This document shows positions 11,376 through 24,169 of a stretch of 64,000 nucleotides of DNA, in pieces (within the stretch, counting starts at the first letter, position 1; the number at the start of each line of letters is the position of its first letter). Source of the stretch: Mycoplasmopsis citelli (GTDB taxonomy: Bacteria; Bacillota_I; Bacilli_A; Mycoplasmatales; Metamycoplasmataceae); the NCBI RefSeq assembly GCF_900660645.1, contig NZ_LR215036.1, forward strand, positions 186,001 to 250,000, given 5' to 3'. A model generated the notes under the pieces. It searched no databases. It was not told where the DNA came from and worked only from the letters and a program-made list of their open reading frames with translations. A program made the translations under genes and the position numbers.

Positions 11376-11727
11376 ACTTTTCTCCTTTATTACCTTTTTA
11401 AAAAAATATAATGAACATAATAAATATTTATAAATAGTATACAAAAATACTTTTTAAGAACCAGAATTTAAAAAGTTTCAAAATCTTACTTATATTAAAA
11501 TAGATTAACATATATCCATTAACTAATATTTTTAATGTTTTAAAAAAGACAATTCTTATGATTTGTCCATTTTTAGTATTTAAATGAGCATATTTTTATT
11601 ATCTATTATGAAGCAAAGAAAGATCTTAAGCCTACATTTTAATTGATCTTTAAAAGCTTTTTTAAGAAATAATTTTGCAATTTAAAGTGCAAGATTAAAT
11701 AAATAAATAAATATACAAAGGAACAAT
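11376..11727. other. Intergenic region with divergent promoters
   Basis: No coding frame is convincing on either strand. It must hold promoters for the minus-strand gene ending at 10500 and for the plus-strand coiled-coil gene. Just before the latter's AAAGGAAC ribosome site is a run of about four TAAA tetramers (11696-11713). Confidence 0.5.
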
Positions 11728-14700
11728 ATGAAAGCAAATACTAAAAAATTTCTACTTATTGGAACTCCAACAGTTACTGCATTAGGTATAGGATTTGTTG
11801 GTGGCTTTTTATCCGGAGCTATTCCTTATAAATCACAAGTTTCATTACTTCAAAAACAATTAAATCAAGTTAATTTAGAACTGCAAAAATATAAAGATCA
11901 AAATAAAGATGATAAATTAAAACTACAACTCCTTCAATCTGAAAAAACACGTTTAGAATTATTAGTTTCAGATTTGCAAGGATCATCAGTTAACAAAGAT
12001 GATTTTTCTGAAGTATTAAAAGCATTTAAGAATGAACTTAAAGATGGAAAAAGAACCCAAGATATTATCGCTAATGTAGGATATAAAGAATTTAAAGCTT
12101 CAATTTTAGATTTTGAAAAATCCTTAGCATCTAGAATTTTGAAGCTTAGTTCGATGTTAAATCAAGCATTAAAAGATAATTCAAATTTAACCCCTGGAAC
12201 TAAAGAAGAACTCAAAAAATCAATTGCTAAAGCTCAAGAGCTTCTTGAATTAGTTAACAAAAGTGGTTTTAAAAATTTAAAAGATGCGGTAAATGCTTTT
12301 GATAATTTATCTAAAGCCCAAAAAATTTACTTTGCTCAATTAAATAATAGTATTGATTTAATGAATAATCAAATCTCACAACATGAGCAACAAACAAATG
12401 CTTTACAAACTCAAATTACCAATCGCGATGGAAAAATCAAAGAATTAGCTCAAAAACTAATTCAAACATTAAGTTTTTACTTAAAATTAATTTCACAATT
12501 TAAAGAAACTTTAAATGATTTTAATAAATTAAATTTAGAGCAAATTAATCCAACTAAAGCTCAAGAAATTAAAGCTAAAGTTCTTCAAACTTTAGAACGT
12601 TTAACTATTAAGGAAAATGTTTTTAATGAACTATTTAATAAAATGAATTCATCCTTAGAACAAGCACAAGCAAAAAATGATTATTCTGATATTTTTAGCT
12701 ATGATGCTGTGAATGTTTCAAATTCTTTTGAAGAAATTGTTAGAGACTATGAATTTATCCGTAGTGCTGTTATTCCGCTTTATGCTAGCGAAAATCAAGA
12801 TAAAACACTACAAATTATGACTCAACAAAAACAAATTCAAGCCCTTAAAAATCAATCTGAAAGTTTACAAACCCAAGTTGATAATTTAGCCAAAACAAAA
12901 ACAACTTTAGAAGCTAATATTGTTGCAATTAAAAATGATTTAAAAAATAACTTAGGTTCAATGCTTAATAATCAAATTACATCCTTAAACGGGATTGAAA
13001 GCTCTATTAGATCCTCAAATACTAATGATGCTACTAACTTAGCTGATCGTTTAAAGATTCAAATTACTGCTTTAGAAAATCTTAAAAATCAATACACAGC
13101 TGATAATTACACCGAAACCTTTGCTCCAACAATTAATCAAGCACTTACATCAGCTCAAGAAGTTATCGAAGAATATAAACGCAGTGTTTTAGATAAGCTT
13201 AAATCTGAATATCAAAGTACTTTAGAAAATTTAACTAACACTAAGAAAGAACTTACTACTACAAAATCTGATTTAGGTCTAAAAAACCAAGAACTTCAAA
13301 ATATCCAAAGTTCTTTAACAGCAGTTCAAGCAGAACTAGCTAAAAACAAAGAGAATTTACAAAAAACTCAAGATGATTTAGCTTCGGCTCAAAATTCTCT
13401 TAATTCTTTAAATAATCAAATCGCTACTAACAAAACTACTGCTCGTACTACTTATAATGCTTTTAAAGATGTATATGATAATCTTAAAGCTAAAGCAACT
13501 ACTTTACTTGGAGTAGTTCAAAGTGATGTGGATTTAACAACTTTACAAAATCAACTTGCTCAAAGTATTCCAAACTTTGATGAAGATGCTACTTTAGACC
13601 AAATGCAAGCAAGCATTAAAGAATTAATTGATTTTTCAACATCGCTTAATAATGCTTATGGTGATGTTTTACAAAAAGATTACGATTCTCAAGCTCAAAA
13701 ACAAACTCAAACCATTGCTTCATTGCAAACATCAAAAGAACAAATCCAAAGAGAATTAAATTCTTTAAATTCTGAACTAGCTAACAACAAAACCAAAGCC
13801 AAAAGTTCTTATGAGGCTGTTAAAACTGTCTATGATACCCTTAAAAGTAAAGCTCAAAACTTTCTTAGTCAATTAGATAATAGTGTTAATAGTGATAAGT
13901 TAAACCAAGAATTAGCAAAACCAATTGTAACTTTTGATGAAAACGCTAATTTAGAAGAACAACAAGCAAGCATTAAAGAATTAATTGAATCTTCTACAAC
14001 TCTTAATGATGCTTACAGAAATACCTTACAACAAGATTATGATGCTAAGGCCCAAAAACAATCTCAAACCATCACAACATTACAATCATCAAAACAGCAA
14101 TTTGAAAGAGAATTAAATTCTTTAAATGAAAAACAAGCTCAATTTAAGAATGCTTTAACCACTAATTTAACCCAAGCTCAGCAAGAGTACAATCAACGTA
14201 AAACATCAGCTCAAAGTGTAATAAATCAAGCAAAAGCACTATCATTAAATACTTCAACTCTTAAGAGTTTAATTGATAAAGCTCGGTTGTCTACAAGTTC
14301 AGATAATGTAGATGAGCAAATTAATTTATTAAATGAATACTCACAAAGAATTGATCAATTAACTCAAGAAATTTTTAAATTACAGGAGCAAATTATTGCT
14401 AAAAACCAACAAAAATATCAAAACACTCAAAATCAATTAACAACAACAAACAATAACTTAAAAACTATTACTTCAAATTTTAATGCCTTAAATGTTCAAA
14501 AATCATCACTTGAACAACAACTATCTTCAAAACAAAATCAATACCAAAATTCACTCTCTAGAATAAATAATTTAAATTCAGAAATTTTATCTCTTAATAA
14601 CCGAATAAATTCTTTAAATACTGAAAATAAAAATCTGCAAAATGCTCAAAATTCTTTAATTTCCACTCAAGCAGATTTAATTCGAACTAAAAATCAATTA

Positions 14701-15393
14701 GATGCAGCAAAACTCGAAATATCAAAACTCATACAACAAATAGCTGAAAACGCAGGAGATTTTGTAAAATATAAAGATTTAATCTTAAATTCAGATGTAA
14801 TTAAAAAAGCAACTAAATTAGTTTCTAACGCAAACATATATGTTGGCTCAAGATTCCCCATTCATTCTGGAGTGGAAAATCACATAAAAACAGCATATAG
14901 CTCTAATGAAGATCAAAAAGAATACGACACTACCTTTTATAAGTTTAATCCTAATAATTCATATCAAAAAACAATTTCTGTTATTAATAAAATTGTTATT
15001 AAACCAGAATTTCCTCATTCATGGGACCCAGAATATGCCCCAAACAAAAAATATAAATTTAAAGTTTCTTATATTGATATTAGCGAAACAGATGATGCAA
15101 AAAAACTAAAAGATAAGGAAATAGAATTAAGCACTCTTGATATTGATGATATCACCATTTCCCCAAAACTATTCCTTTTATCTTCAACCACAAAATATGC
15201 TTCAAATGGTTCAGCAACCATCCAAGAGTTTATTTTTCCTTCAAAATATAGTTATGATGGTAATCTTGAATTTAGTAATGTAGTTGTTGTTTGATATAAA
15301 GAATCAACCAGCACATCAATAGGTGGCGTAGATTATAGAAATATTAAAGTATCTGCGATAACTCCTGTGGTTGGTGTTGAAAAAATTAATTAA
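11728..15393 (+). CDS. Membrane-anchored coiled-coil surface protein
   Basis: A 1221-residue protein with an uncleaved-looking N-terminal membrane anchor (residues 7-32, Gly-rich, no lipobox), about 1000 residues of Gln/Lys/Glu/Asn/Leu-rich heptad coiled coil, and a C-terminal globular domain (about 1020-1221). ATG 11728 follows AAAGGAAC. A module of about 117 residues is duplicated in tandem: NKTTARTTYNAFKDVYD (near 13429) and NKTKAKSSYEAVKTVYD (near 13782), both continuing through QASIKELI and an N-A-Y-x-x-x-L-Q-x-DYD motif. One TGA(Trp) near the end extends the frame to 15393. An extracellular structural or adhesive role is likely from topology; no named family is recognised. Confidence 0.8.
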
Positions 15394-15399
15394 AATTAA

Positions 15400-15431
15400 G
15401 CATCACTCCTTTTATAAGAGCGATGTTTTTG
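15400..15431 (+). terminator. Intrinsic terminator
   Basis: CATCACTC pairs with GAGCGATG (one mismatch) around a TTTTATAA-type loop, followed by five T, seven bases after the coiled-coil gene. Confidence 0.75.
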
Positions 15432-15460
15432 TAATTTTAAATAGCTAAACTAATTAGCGT

Positions 15461-15466
15461 TATAAT
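15461..15466 (+). promoter_or_regulatory. -10 box placed for a leaderless mRNA
   Basis: A consensus TATAAT ends eight bases before ATG 15474. The expected transcription start falls on or next to the start codon, and no Shine-Dalgarno sequence is present. Confidence 0.55.
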
Positions 15467-15473
15467 AATTAAT

Positions 15474-17459
15474 ATGAATATTAAAAAAGTTTTTAACAAC
15501 AAAAAAGTAAAATTATCATCAATTTTGATAAGTAGTTTAGCTTTAATATCTTTTGTTTTAATACCGATTTTTATTTTTCTTAACCCAAACCAAAAATATA
15601 ATTTATCACCAACCCAACAGAATTATTTGAAATACATTAAAACTAACCTTAATAATATTGTTAAAACAAGCAAAAATCTTCCAGTTTCAGAAGAATTTTT
15701 AAAAAATCTAAATGATCAATATAATAAAGTCAATAAAGTAAAAACATCTTCTGATTATTGAAAAATTTTTTGAGAAAATTGAGGGTTATTTTTTAAAAAT
15801 TACGATTTTTGAAAACAAGCATTTGAAAATAAATCTGAATTAGTTGTATCTCAAGAAGATAAACAAATGTGAAACAAACTTTTTTTTGAAAAATCTAAGA
15901 GTATTTTCATGCCTGGACTTAATAAAAAAATAGAAACCTGGAACTACAACAAAGATTTTTATATCTATAAAATAAAAGAACAAATTAAGTTATATGAAAA
16001 ATACTCATATTATCTTCAACCTTTAGAACGTTTGCAAAAACTTTTAAATTATTATCAAAACAACTATGAAGAATATGTTAGTTTACAATGAGGAATTGAT
16101 AAAGATGGAAAATTTTCTCTAGACTCTAGTAAGTACTATAGTGGAAATTATCAAAAAATTAAAATTAATGATGAATACATTAAAAACTGATTAAAATACT
16201 ACCAAAGATGGAATTGAGTTTTTGTAAAACCAGAAGATCAAATTTCTAAAATTGAAGACAAAGATATTAAAGCTTTACAAATTGATGAAAAATTTAAAAA
16301 CAATAAAATAATTGGCGATTATATAAAAAGGCAAATTAACTTTGCTCCAGATGATTATCATGATCTTTGAACTATAAACCCACAGCATCCAGAAAAAGTA
16401 AATATAAATGACGTTAAAAAGCAAGACCCTGTATATTTGTATCCAAAATACAAAAACATCCAAACCAAAACAGTTGAAGAAATTAACAAATTAAATTCGA
16501 AATTTACAAATTTTCAAATTACCGATTTTAATTTAATGAATAAAAAAATAATCGACAAAGAATACGAATTTTTTGACCAAAGTGTTATTAAAAACTTTAA
16601 CTATGAAAAATTTTTTAAATACCAAAATTTTGTAGAAATATCAAAAAACGGAGCATTTGGTTCTGATTCTGCCTTTAATTCTTATAATAATTTATTGTGA
16701 AATGACCCTAACTTATTTTCAGATGCTCATTACCGCTCCTTTTATTCAGAACTAATAAATCCTGTTCATAGAAGAACAAAAAAAGAAGGTAATGATTATC
16801 TATTGGACAACACAACCTCATTAACTGACGAAGAAATTAAACAAGGTAAAAGCACTATTAAAGATGCTCATTGAATTAATCCAATTTCTGAATACAAAAG
16901 ATGATTTAATCATTGAAAAGAAGTTTTGCCAAATGTCATCAACAAAAATTGAGAAACCAAAACCAAAATTAAAGCTGTTGCTTATTATATTGCAACTAAT
17001 TCTTTATATTTGTTCCCTATAAAAAAACAATTTAACTACAATGGATATGGATTTTATAATCCGGCTCAAATTTTTACTAATGACCCTGAAATTCAGTGTG
17101 TAGGATATTCGATGAATCTAGCCGCTGCCCTAACAATTTTAAACATTCCAGTTCGAATTTTATCTGGTCCTGTTGTAGGAACTCCAACTGCAACATTTGC
17201 AGAGGGTGGACACGCTTGAAATGAAGTGTATGTTGATGGAAGATGAAAGGTTATTGATTTAACCAATTGAGATTTAAATGAAAAAACATTTGATAATAAA
17301 ATTACTTATGAACTTAAAGATGATGAAGATTTATTCTTAGAACGCAATTCAGAGTGGATGAACCAATTAAAACTTGATATTAGTTCATATCAAACCACTT
17401 TAATGTTTTTCAAAAACCCTAAAGAATATGAATATATAGGCCTTCCTGATAGTATTTAA
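15474..17459 (+). CDS. Membrane-anchored transglutaminase-fold protein, paralogue 1
   Basis: A 661-residue protein with an N-terminal membrane anchor (residues 16-36), a long Asn/Lys/Tyr/Trp-rich region and a C-terminal transglutaminase-like core. The Cys-His-Asp triad is visible: Cys542 in PEIQCVGYSMN, His580 in GGHAWNEVYVDGRW, Asp595 in VIDLTNWD. Such folds act as cysteine proteases, transglutaminases or peptide N-glycanases, so the substrate is open; topology puts the catalytic domain outside the cell. Paralogues lie at 55044 and 57290 and share the C-terminal ending F-K-N-P-K-x-Y-E-Y-x-x-LPD. The stop is followed by an unusually long perfect hairpin. Confidence 0.85.
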
Positions 17460-17500
17460 AACCAAAATTATATCTAAACAATAATTAATTTTTTAGGTTA

Positions 17501-17541
17501 TTAAATAAACAAACTTTTTATTTAAAAGTTTGTTTATTTAA
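17501..17541. terminator. 18-bp perfect hairpin, probable terminator
   Basis: TTAAATAAACAAACTTTT is mirrored perfectly 5 bases later by its reverse complement. It lies 42 bp after the transglutaminase gene and 56 bp before secA. The stem is AT-rich and has no long T tail beyond it, so it could work in either direction or be an RNA-processing site. Confidence 0.65.
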
Positions 17542-17579
17542 CACCTTAATACAGGCAATGTAAAATAAAAATAATTAAG

Positions 17580-17585
17580 TATAAT
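17580..17585 (+). promoter_or_regulatory. secA -10 box (leaderless spacing)
   Basis: TATAAT ends 11 bases before the secA ATG. The start point would fall within a few bases of the ATG, and there is no Shine-Dalgarno sequence. Confidence 0.5.
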
Positions 17586-17596
17586 ATAAAGAAACT

Positions 17597-20419
17597 ATGA
17601 AATCTGTTAGAGAATTATTTGATTTTAAAACCACCGAAATGCGTATTGCTCAGCGAGCATTAAAAGAAATTAATAAACTTGAAAAAAATGTTAGCAAATT
17701 AAGTGATGCTGAACTTAAAGAAACTACCAATATTTTTAAAAGTATGCTTGCTGAAGGCTATACTTTAGAGCAAATTCGTAGCGATGTATTTGCCGTTGCT
17801 CGCGAAGCAACTAAACGAGTACTTGGGAAACGACCTTATGATGTGCAAATGTTAGGTGGAATTTTACTTGATTTAGGATCAGTAGCAGAAATGAAAACTG
17901 GAGAAGGAAAAACCATTACTTCCATAGCTCCAGTGTATTTAAATGCGCTTTTAGGTAAAGGAGCCATTGTTTCAACAGTTAATGAGTACCTTAGTGAGCG
18001 GGACGCTAAAGAGATGGGAGAAGTGTTTAATTTCTTAGGTTTAAGTGTAGGAATAAATAAAGCTCAAATGAATCCTAATGAAAAGCGTAAAGCTTATGCT
18101 GCTGATATTACTTATTCGGTACATTCAGAACTTGGATTTGATTATCTGCGTGATAATATGGTCGAAAATATGAACGAAAAAGTCCAAAGGGGATTACATT
18201 TTTGTTTAGTTGATGAAGTGGATTCAATTTTAATTGATGAAGCCAAAACACCACTAATTATTTCCGGAGGACAAACTCAAGATTCTTCGGCATATTTTTT
18301 TGCTGATCAATTTGTACGAACTTTAGCCAAAGAAGATTATTTAATTGATGAGGAATCTAAAGCCATTACTTTGACACACTCTGGAATAGCTAAAGCCAAT
18401 AAATTTTTTAATGTTGAAAGTATTTATCATATTGAAAATTCTGAAACAGTTCATTTAGTTCAAAACGCTTTACGAGCTCATAAAATTATGCGTAATAATG
18501 TCGAATATATTGTCCGTGAAGGTAAAATTGAACTTGTTGATGGATTTACTGGAAGAATTATGGAAGGTCGTAGTTATTCTGAAGGATTGCAACAAGCAAT
18601 CCAGGCTAAAGAAATGGTCGAAGTTGAGCCGGAAACCCAAACTTTAGCTACTATTACTTACCAAAACTTTTTCAGAATGTTTAGTAAATTATGTGGGATG
18701 ACTGGAACTGGTAAAACTGAAGAGCAAGAATTTATCGATATTTATAATATGCGGGTAAATGTCGTTCCAACTAATAAACCAGTAATTCGAATTGATGAAC
18801 CTGATGCCATTTTTGCTTCATATGAAGATAAATGAAATGCCGTTACAGAAAAAGTGGCTCAATTATACACCAAAGGTCAGCCAGTATTAATTGGAACTGC
18901 TCAAATTGAAGATTCTGAAGAATTGCACAAACACTTACTTAAAGCTGGAATTCCTCATACAGTTTTAAATGCCAAACAAAATGCCTCTGAAGCTGAAATT
19001 ATTTCTCATGCTGGTCAAGTTAAAGCCGTTACAATTGCTACTAACATGGCTGGAAGAGGAACTGACATTAAACCTTCTCCTGAAGCTCTTGCTCTGGGTG
19101 GATTATATGTAATTGGAACTGATAAAGCCGAATCACGTCGCATTGATAACCAACTTAGGGGTCGTTCAGGGCGTCAAGGCGATATTGGAACAAGTAAGTT
19201 TTATATTTCAATTGATGATCCTTTAATGCAACGTTTTTCAAATTATGATTCTTTTAAAGAAGCTTATTCAGATTCACACGGGAAAGAAGTGACTAATAAA
19301 AACTTGCGTTTTGCATTTAATCATGCTCAAAAGAAAATTGAAGGATTTAATTATGATTCAAGAAAATCAGTCCTTAATTATGATGATGTTATTCGCCAAC
19401 AAAGGGATTTAATTTACTCTCAAAGAGATTTGATTTTAGATGCTGTTGATCCTAAATTTATCATTGAAAAAATGATTAAGCATACTACTAATTCCATTGT
19501 TAATTTTCCCGCCTATAAAGGAAAGCATTCATATAATTACAATGAATTAGTTGATTTTTTAAATAAAAATATTGGTTCATTAATTGCTTTTAATTTTTCG
19601 CTTAAAAAAATTAGTCGTATCTATGAAAAAGATCTTCCTGAGTATATTTCTAATGTCATTATTCAAGCTTATGATAAATGACGAGCAAATGCTCTAAAAT
19701 CGTATTTAGAGCAAGAAATTTTCCAAATTGAAAAACAAATTATTTTATCGACTTTAGATCAAAAGTGAAAACGCCACATAAATCGAATGGAAAAGTTACG
19801 TTCAAATGTCAATTTGGTTCAATATTCGCAAAAAAATCCATATCAAATTTATACCCAAGAAGGAACTAGAATGTTTGAAGATATGGTTGAAAATATTGCA
19901 TTTGATGTTATGTTGCAAATTTTTTCAAACCGTCTTGGAGCTCATTCGCTAATTACTCGTGAAATGGAAGAAGATCCAATTTTCCAAGAAATTTATCAAT
20001 CATTTACTAATAATGATTTAAGTAAATCTCCAGCTGAACGTGAACAAGAAATTATTGAAGTTTATAAAAGCGTTAAAGCTCGTATGGAAGAAATTACTGC
20101 TAGCTTAAGTATGCATGATTATAACCCTACTCCACAAGAGCCTCTTCAAGTTAATCAATCTTTAGATGATACTGAAACTATAGAAGAAATTAAAACTCTA
20201 GAACACACTGAAAATGATTTTGTTCTTGAAAACAACCAAGAAAACAAAGGTCCATTTAATATTTTTGATCAAGAAAGTTTTTTACCATTTGAAAATTTTG
20301 AGCAAAATGCTGATTTAACCGAAAATTCTGTAAATAAGGAAATTTCACAAGATAACAATCAAGAAAGCATAGATAATTTTACTGAGAAAAATCAAGATAA
20401 TTTAGATGCTAACAATTAA
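17597..20419 (+). CDS. secA: Preprotein translocase ATPase SecA
   Basis: A 940-residue SecA, the ATPase that drives proteins through SecYEG. Walker A (TGEGKT, residues 101-106), the DEVDSILIDEA Walker B segment and the motif VI-like LRGRSGRQGD are intact, and preprotein cross-linking, helical wing and scaffold regions follow in order. Several TGA codons encode conserved Trp. The C-terminus lacks the Cys-rich zinc and SecB-binding tail and instead ends in about 90 acidic, Asn/Gln-rich residues. That fits an organism without SecB. It is a single gene with its own promoter and a terminator at 20498. Confidence 0.97.
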
Positions 20420-20497
20420 TAATATTTTTTAATGAGTTATGTTACAATTTTTTTGAGCCGATATCGAGTTTTGAATATTTCAAAATTAGTGTCAAAT

Positions 20498-20523
20498 AAG
20501 TCTGATGTTTCAGACTTTTTCTT
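20498..20523 (+). terminator. Intrinsic terminator after secA
   Basis: AAGTCTGA pairs with TCAGACTT around a short TGTT loop, followed by a T-rich tail. It separates secA from the ABC-F gene. Confidence 0.85.
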
Positions 20524-20582
20524 TACATTTTAAGGACATTTTAATATAATAAAAGGTAATTAGGTTTAAGGAGATAAAAAAT

Positions 20583-22198
<1,616 letters not shown>

Positions 22199-22199
<1 letters not shown>

Positions 22200-22876
22200 T
22201 GAATCGCTTTTTTGTTAACCAAAAAATAAATAATACCTTCATTTTACCCAAGGAAACGCTTAAACACTTACAAGTGATTCGAGGGCAAAATAAGCAATTT
22301 ATTTGTGTTTATGATCAAGAATTTTATTTATGTATTTTAGAAAATAATGTTGCTAAAATTCTTCAAAAAATAGAGGAAAATCATGAATTGCCTTTTGAAG
22401 TGGTTTTAGCTATTTCGGTTATTAAACTTGAACGCTTTGAATGAATCTTACAAAAAGCTACTGAACTTGGAGTTTCAAAAATTATTCCAGTTCATAGTAC
22501 TTATTGTGATGGGGATTTGATTAAATATAAATTTAACAAAAAAATCCAGCGTTTTGAAAGTATTATTCAAAATGCAGCTGAACAATCTTTTCGCAATAAA
22601 ATCCCGATTTTAGAAAAAATTCACACTTTTGAAGAAGCGCTTCAATATCCAATTGAAAGTAAATATTTAGCTCATGAAAAGATCAACCTTTCAAAAACAC
22701 TTGCAAATCAAATAAATGATGCATGCATGTTTTTTGTTGGGCCTGAAGGTGGATTTTCAAACCAAGAAATAATTCAAGCACAGGCTCAAAATGTGGAAAT
22801 TATATCTTTAGGTAGTCGAATTATGCGAGCCGAAACTGCTGCAATATATTTGCTTTCACAAGTAAAAATGTATTAA
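22199..22876 (+). CDS. rsmE: 16S rRNA m3U1498 methyltransferase
   Basis: A 225-residue SPOUT-family methyltransferase that methylates U1498 of 16S rRNA. The family marks are the start of the catalytic domain (ISVIKLERFEWILQKATELG), the SAM-binding knot VGPEGGFS and LGSRIMRAETAA near the end. The start is GTG 22199, overlapping the last base of the ABC-F stop; the resulting length is normal for mycoplasma RsmE. One TGA at 22442 is read as Trp. The gene is second in a two-gene unit with the ABC-F ATPase, so both products probably act on ribosomes. It ends at a shared bidirectional terminator. Confidence 0.93.
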
Positions 22877-22913
22877 AAAACCATTTTTCAAATTAAAAGA
22901 AAAATGGTTTTTT
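22875..22913. terminator. Bidirectional terminator between rsmE and lacI-type gene
   Basis: AAAAAACCATTTTTC pairs perfectly with GAAAAATGGTTTTTT around a 9-base loop. With A and T runs on both sides it can end both convergent transcripts. Confidence 0.9.
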
Positions 22914-22926
22914 ATATTCAAATAAT

Positions 22927-23886
22927 TTAAGTAATAATACGTGCTTTGATAAATTTACTTTGAACTTTTCTATCTACTGAATGAAGAATTAGCATTTTCT
23001 CAATTTCAATTCCTATTGATGGAAAATCAATGAAAATTTTTGCTTTATAATTTTTGATACGATCATAAATAGATTGATATCCAATATCTGTTAAGCGTAA
23101 ATCGGGAATTCCTTGAACAGTTAATGAAATATATGATTCGTGAGTTGAACACACCACATTAGAAATTTCTTTATTGCGGGTTAAGTTAACAAATGTTTTA
23201 ATGGTATTGGAATTACCAAAAGACACTTCAGTTTTTTCGTAATTAATCCCTCTTTCTTTACATGCACGTTCAAACCCTGCAAAACGGTCCTTTTTTTGGA
23301 TTGGATAAAGCTTTGAATCTTCTAAAAAGAGCATTTGTGCTTGGGCTTTTTCTGAAGGTCGCAAGCTATCAATTAGCGATAAAGTTAGCTCGTAAAAAGC
23401 GTTGGTTTCATCAACTTTAATCCAACTCAATCCGCTAACTTGATGATCATAAATCACTATTGAGACATCACCAATGGTTTTTAAAAAATCAAACAAATTA
23501 TCATCCCGATCGGGATTAAAAATTACCATCGCAGTAGGTCTTCATGATAAAATATAACGCACAGTTTCGATATATTCTTCAGTGCTTTTTCCAGTAAAAG
23601 TTATAGTAACCTTGCGATTGTTTTTTTTGCAAGCAGCGACAATTCCATTAACAATTGAAAAGTAAATATTTTGAGTTCATTCAGGCATAATAATAAAAAT
23701 TGAATGATCTCGTCCACGAATTAATCTAGCTCCATGGTTAGGATAATATTTATGTGTTTTAACTACTTCTTCAATTTTCTTTTTAGTTTTATCTGATACA
23801 TAACCATCGTTGTAGTATCTTGAAATAGTTGAAATTGACACTCCGGCTTTTTTGGAAATATCTTTATATGAAATCTGTTTACTCAT
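22927..23886 (-). CDS. LacI-family transcriptional regulator
   Basis: A 319-residue LacI/GalR repressor. The DNA-binding domain is clear at residues 5-50 (YKDISKKAGVSISTISRYYN, then KKKIEEVV and the hinge GARLIRG), followed by a periplasmic-binding-protein-like sensor domain. ATG 23886 was chosen because the helix-turn-helix begins right after it; the frame upstream crosses the promoter. A TATAAT (23896-23901 on this strand) and a perfect 20-bp palindrome at 23915 lie just upstream, so autorepression is likely. Matching half-sites occur upstream of fruA and pdhA, which suggests a sugar or phosphosugar ligand and a carbon-metabolism regulon. The ligand is unknown. Confidence 0.92.
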
Positions 23887-23914
23887 ACTAGGTATATTAT
23901 ATATGAAATAAATT

Positions 23915-23934
23915 AATGTGGAAATTTCCACATT
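23915..23934. promoter_or_regulatory. Operator palindrome of the LacI-type regulator
   Basis: AATGTGGAAATTTCCACATT is a perfect 20-bp palindrome. It covers the presumed -35 position of the minus-strand regulator promoter (TTCCAC, about 17 bp before TATAAT). Its half-site recurs at about 37065-37075 and 43670-43680. Confidence 0.8.
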
Positions 23935-23947
23935 TTCTTGAGCAAAG

Positions 23948-23973
23948 AAAAACCTTCTATACAGAAGGTTTTT
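23948..23973 (-). terminator. Perfect terminator hairpin
   Basis: AAAAACCTTCT pairs with AGAAGGTTTTT around an ATAC loop. It ends the small RNA on the minus strand before the lacI-type promoter. Confidence 0.85.
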
Positions 23974-24064
23974 GCATTATTAACGTGAAAGGGCCCTAAA
24001 TAACTAGCCAAGCAGCGATTTTTTCCAAATCTCATTCTTGTTTTTTCAAACAAGCACTGAAAAT
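23948..24064 (-). ncRNA. Candidate structured small RNA
   Basis: On the minus strand a TATAAT box (about 24069-24074) is followed by roughly 110 transcribed bases and a perfect terminator (23948-23973). No reading frame fits. The RNA can form CTTGTTT-GAAA-AAACAAG, then GATTT-GGAAA-AAATC, then a GCTGCTTGG...GGGCCC region. It has its own promoter and terminator, so it looks like an independent RNA rather than the regulator's leader. I cannot match it to SRP RNA, tmRNA or RNase P RNA; one of the small stable RNAs known from mycoplasmas is possible. Confidence 0.5.
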
Positions 24065-24169
24065 ATTATAACACGTCTTTTTAGAAAAGTAAAAAATATT
24101 TTTAATCTTTTTTAAAGGTTTTGCTTTCTTAATACATTTAAAAAGTAAATTTAGTAAAATATAACTAAT

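Noticed and set aside
13429-14127. CRISPR array or DNA-level repeat
   Set aside because: The similarity is at protein level in a coding coiled coil; no short identical repeats with spacers occur anywhere in the window.
14906-15109. 67-aa frame inside the coiled-coil gene
   Set aside because: Alternative frame of the long gene, low-complexity composition.
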